Shown: in pieces, positions 59,301 through 64,000 of the stretch
How positions within the stretch are numbered: the first letter of the stretch is position 1
Layout of the letters: every line of letters begins with the position of its first letter
NCBI GenBank assembly: GCA_051294375.1
Contig: CM119265.1
Coordinates: 11,533,818-11,597,817 of the forward strand
Length of the DNA stretch: 64,000 bases
Reading direction: 5' to 3'
Source: Paraspadella gotoi
Taxonomy: Eukaryota; Chaetognatha
Program-made: the position numbers and the translations under genes
Notes under the pieces: model-generated
What the model saw: the letters and a program-made list of their open reading frames with translations, nothing else
Databases searched by the model: none
Told to the model about the DNA's origin: nothing

Positions 59301-62300
59301 ATGAAAATTTTTGGCTCTGGATAAAAATTTTGAGATTTGCAGGAGAAAAAAAGCAAGCAGATAATAAATGGGCGAACTAACAATATAACACGTATTTTAA
59401 AAGGAAATAACAAATAAAAACAAATTTATCAAAACGAATACCGAAATCACAGCTAAGCAGGTATCGTAACATGCAGTAGAGGGGAGACGCAGACAACAGA
59501 GATGTAAGAGAGGATAGAGGCAGACAAAAAGTTAGATAAGAAAGAGACAGTACAGAGAATGAGAGAGAAAGAGAGAAAGCTGGACAGCCGTGGAGGAGCT
59601 GTAAACATCACCGCTGCAGAGTCTGAACAAGCTCGTTTAATTTTAAAGGGTTCAGAAGCGGCAAAGCAAACTGACACAAAATAGCAAACAAGATATAATA
59701 TATAATACGTGTAATCGTTAGGAAAAAGAAAATAAAAAGAAAAAAAAGAAAAGAAAAAAATGCTCTCAATGACAAAGTTGGTATAGAGTCTCGTCATCAG
59801 AGTTAGTTTTCTTTCTACACTCTATATGCCTTTGTAAAAGACTTTTTATATTGTATTATTATAGTGGATTATGAAATTAGATATAGGGCGTCACGTCCAA
59901 AAGGGAGAAAAGTGTGTATATATTTGACTGTATATCACGCATGTTTCAATAATTATATTTGAATATCATCATAAGATTTATCTCCTTTATATGAATTTTA
60001 ACCTTTTAATTCCGGCACATATAATTATTAATAATCTTGGCGAGATTAAGATAAAAAATAGGGTATTGAGTAGTTAGAAGGCAATTTATATCTATCTGGG
60101 ATACATAAACTCTCTGGATATTATATTTGGAAGTATTTTCAAGAGATTCTATAATTCTTTCATTTTGCATCATCATAATGCTCAAAGTGTAAATATTCAA
60201 TAATGATAGTGGAAAATTAGAAAAACAAAAAAAATACTTTGTGGTTAAATTGAATACAATAATGTACATAGATGAGAGAAAATATTAAGATAGCTTACCT
60301 CTTCTCAGAGATATGAAGACACACCCATATTTATTTGAGACATTTATTGCTTAAGTGATTCAGCATTTAATCTTCTCTCTATCTTTAAAAAAATTAACTA
60401 ATAGTATTCTCGTAATTCATATTATAACACTCTATCTTCTTATTTAAGATAAAACAGGGGATAACGCTACTCTCAGATCACAAAATTATAAAGTTCGATA
60501 TGGTTATAAGGTTATTTATATACTAAATATAGTTTCTGTGACGACATGACCCTCACGAACGACCGTAACAAAAGAGAGGTAATAAAGTATAGCTGACCGA
60601 TACGAATATCAATAAATCGATACAGCCATGTATAATCCAAGGCTTCAGAGAGTCTACGGGAGGCTACACGATAATAAAAAGCACGTAAGGTGTTTCCCTC
60701 ATGTTATACTTTCTGGAGCTCGATAACTGTTCTTTGACGCTGCGATCACCATTCGGAGGTAGGGTGCGTCAGAATTTCTATGTTACAGAGTACACAGTTT
60801 CTGTTTACAGCATTTGCCTAGAGCGACTCATGTGGTTCTGATTATTAATCGATTGTTGGAGTATACCAACAGAAAGATCCGTAATTCTAATATAAATATC
60901 TCCACTAAGATTTCATTTCTCTAATATAAATCATTATTCAGAAAAAAACCCTTATTGAACATAACATTAGCACGATACAAATTATATCGTCTATAGAGCG
61001 ACCTTATAATTGATTTATTTTTTCTCGAGACCTAGAAGCACCCACGCCCATCTGCACGAGTAACACAAATAAACGCAGCCAACGGTTAGCCGTGTCTCTT
61101 GGAGGTTTTTCTTTCTAATCTTTTGTATGTTAAATATAGGGTGCGAAAGTGGAAAGCTTTAGTAGACACACGCCTGGAGTCAAAATACTAATTCAATGGT
61201 TTAGAATGGATGGTCAAATTCTCTATTGTAATTACATGACTTAATGTTTCAAAAAAAAAAAAAATAATTGTATTAGGAGAAGCGCCGCCGCGTAGTGAAT
61301 GGGGATAAAATTCGGAACACTCATTTGGAAAGTATTGTTAAATCACATATTTTTTCTATCAATAGAGTAAGTTTACTTTCTAAAAAAATATATACAGGGT
61401 GTGGTAATAAATAACTATAGTGCCACAAAACGTGTCCGCACCCTTCGCTTTTTCATGATGGGTGGAGAGTGATAGGTGGTTTTCCGGGCCATTTTTCATA
61501 GATATTAATTTTAAAAGTTTCTTTCCCGCTTTTTACTCCAGAGCGACTATGAAAGCTATAAGACGGAAGCTCTACTCTCCAGGATTTAGTAATTAAAGTA
61601 ACTACCTTAGAATTATTCCGTATCGAGTTTAATACGCTTCCTCTTTTACTTCTAATTATAACTATCGAGAAAAGAATGAGAAAGTAATATATTACATACA
61701 CATAAAATAATATTAAACAAAAAAATGGATCACATAACTTGTAAAAGCAACTATCATACTTTTTTCTGTGCGAGCACTATAGTGACCTCGTTATTCCATA
61801 TGATAGTCAAAGCAAATAATTCATTTATATGATTAAACGAAAATTTGTATAAAAGATCTACATATATCTTAAGTGGTAAAATATTTTTTTTGAAAAGACA
61901 ACTCACACCGAACCCATGTGCCCTATATAACGTGATCTCCCAAATAATTGTGTAGCACTTACAATATATTGTATTGAATGTACAATTAGTAAACAATAAA
62001 CAATAAGGTATATATCATTTAGCGCCTACATGTAACGCCTACTGAACGTAATCAAAAGATTCCATCGAGGTTTTTTCGCTAAAGGGTAAAAAAATAATAC
62101 TCACATTCTTTATACATCTTCTATATAGGAACAAAGGATAGATATGCAATGGAGACAATTAGGTTAAATTTATATAATTAATGTTTCTACCGGGTCACAG
62201 AAAAAAAAGCAAGCACTCAGTCCTCACGATGTTTACTCGCGCAATTGAAATATTTGTAGAAAAATAAATTCAAAGACAATGTTGATGACAATAATCTTTG

Positions 62301-64000
62301 TGCACGGAGAGATCACGAAAACACAAATGCCATTCGTAGCTTTGGAAAGCATTTTCCTTTCGCCAATTACGAAGAGATTTTTCACTTACGGCATTACAAG
62401 ATAATCGGAATCTCGAGAGAACTGAGACGTTGGTTTCTTCCCGGTATGACACAAATCTCCGTTATAGATATTAATCCTGAATTCTAGTCTACGACGAATA
62501 TTCTTACCAGGGAAATACGGGTCTTCACTTTAATTTGTACTTTTGAAATTATAATTAGAGTGTTCTAAGTACAAAATGATATTTCGACAAACATTGGAGA
62601 GCTGAAAATTTCTCCATCACTCTTCAACTTTCTCCAAATAGAATAGCTGCTAATCATCTTTCACATACCATAATCATATATGAAATCATGTAAAGTCCTA
62701 AAATTTTTTGAGAGGGCCTTTCAGACAAACGACACACTTTTATGCGACAAGGATCTCCCACAAATATAAGGAACTTATACATTTTTGTTTGAACTAAAAA
62801 CATTAACCTGAATTTTCTAGATGCACATTTATATTTATTCGGGTATATTACAGAAGGAAAATAAATCTCCTTTTTCATTTCTTATTTATATATATATTCT
62901 TCCAAGAGTATATTGCGAAAAAAATTCTTTTTTTGCCGAGTCCAAGTAAAAGCTCTCTACGTCTTGATATCTGCTTCTAGCGCTTGAAGTTTCTTGATAT
63001 TCAAAGTTGATTTTGTTTATCAGATTTTATTGAATTCAGGGGTAGGTAAAATAAAATTGTCGTTGAGCCCCCCTCCTCCCAATGTTAGTAGCAATACTTA
63101 GATATTAAATATCGAATTGCGCAATAACAATAGGTTGTTGATTTACTCTTCTATCTGATCTATTTTATTATAGATATTCTTTACCTTCAGGTATTGTCGA
63201 ATTTTATATTGTTTATTGGTGTCATAGTCATGATTTTTATGAAACTCTCTGAGAAAATTTCGCCATTTATAGAAAAAGATCCCATTTCCTTCTCTGATTC
63301 TCTAAAGAACGTAATCGTAACGGACCTTCCATTACATTTTATTAATATTTTTTCTCTTTTGATTTTTAATATGGATATTATTATGATTAATAAGTTTTTA
63401 TTAAATTTTCTATTATTTTTCATATATATATCCTTTTTAATATTAAGATTATAAAACCACCTATAACTTTTATATTATTCAATTAATTTAGGTGTGCGTT
63501 CTCTAATAATACTTAATCTCTCATTTTATCTTGAGATTATTTTAATTTTTCACAATGTTGGATTTTCTGTTTCTTTATATATATTATCTTTTTCTTAATT
63601 TATCATTTTATAATTCTCGTCACCATCTTTTTGATATATTTATTGTCACTTAAATTATTTCTTTTATTGCCTAAATATATAAAATTTTTCCTATTTTTTT
63701 TATTTAATATATTAATTTATCCATATTTGGTATAATACATTAAATAAATATATATAATTTGTTATAATATTAATAATTCAAAATATGTAATTAGGTTCGA
63801 CTTGTACTTCTAAAAATTCTATTTTAGTTTTAAAACACTTTAGGTAATTTGGTATTATTTGAGGAGTCGACTAATGTGGGTATAGGGGTTTAGGCAAAGG
63901 CGTCAATAAGGAGTATCTTCATTGGCTCAACTTTTATAGCTATTTTATATATTGAACAGTCAAGAGAGGATATAGTGTTCATTTTTTAAATGTTAAAAAC
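53376..64000. other. Error-filled, expanded duplicate of about 46580-53000 (probable assembly artefact)
   Basis: The order of landmarks matches the clean locus. 53530-53660 corresponds to 46620-46730, and 54440-54610 to the exon near 47250-47360. 55090-55510 contains minisatellite units amid exon fragments. 59570-59660 corresponds to 50255-50330, 61095-61160 to the 51143-51247 exon region, 61300-61345 to 51318-51345, and 63880-63910 to 52890-52920. Inserted bases swell about 6.4 kb to 10.6 kb, and every reading frame is broken. The ORFs here (for example 56252-56890 and 55240-55662) are chance frames. Nothing in this stretch is annotated as a gene. Confidence 0.85.

Overview
The window is animal-type nuclear DNA from an unidentified invertebrate. 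GC-rich coding exons with GT-AG introns sit in very AT-rich introns and spacers full of short non-autonomous mobile elements. I could not resolve the phylum. No tRNA, rRNA or bacterial-type gene was seen.

All recognised host genes lie on the minus strand, head to tail. In transcription order they are: an unrecognised gene (5' end missing; exons at 51247 down to 42021), a DDX19/DBP5 mRNA-export RNA helicase (41841 to 28488), a membrane-anchored M13 metalloprotease of the neprilysin/ECE family (28105 to 24755), the mitochondrial rhomboid protease PARL (24139 to 22531), and the first six exons of the ribosome-biogenesis protein HEATR1/UTP10 (22163 to 2176, continuing off the left edge). Gaps between neighbouring coding regions are only about 180 to 620 bp, although several introns are many kb long. 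All exon phases were followed across splice sites. They close to whole codons in PARL, M13, DDX19 and the unrecognised gene, and are consistent through HEATR1.

The most notable biology is in DDX19. Its long first exon carries a double-stranded-RNA-binding domain between the ordinary DDX19 N-terminus and the helicase core, a fusion I do not know from DBP5 proteins. One of its introns consists almost entirely of a long-inverted-repeat element and appears to use a GC donor.

Mobile DNA: a degenerate, antisense Ty3/Gypsy element in a DDX19 intron; a hAT-like family with 8-bp target duplications; a 2.24-kb element nested in one hAT-like copy; an AACCGTTA-rich MITE family; a foldback family; a SINE-like insertion with a 7-bp target duplication; a GC-rich hairpin-chain element of about 254 bp with a 5-bp duplication; and a 22-bp minisatellite in an intron.

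A large part of the window is probably assembly artefact. Positions 7558-14656 repeat 3105-7557. Their first part is riddled with small insertions and swells into C/A-rich filler (10080-12694). A 3-kb block is repeated across a 25-N gap (17666-17690). Everything right of a second 25-N gap (53351-53375) is an error-filled, expanded copy of about 46580-53000. Genes called in those zones should not be trusted.
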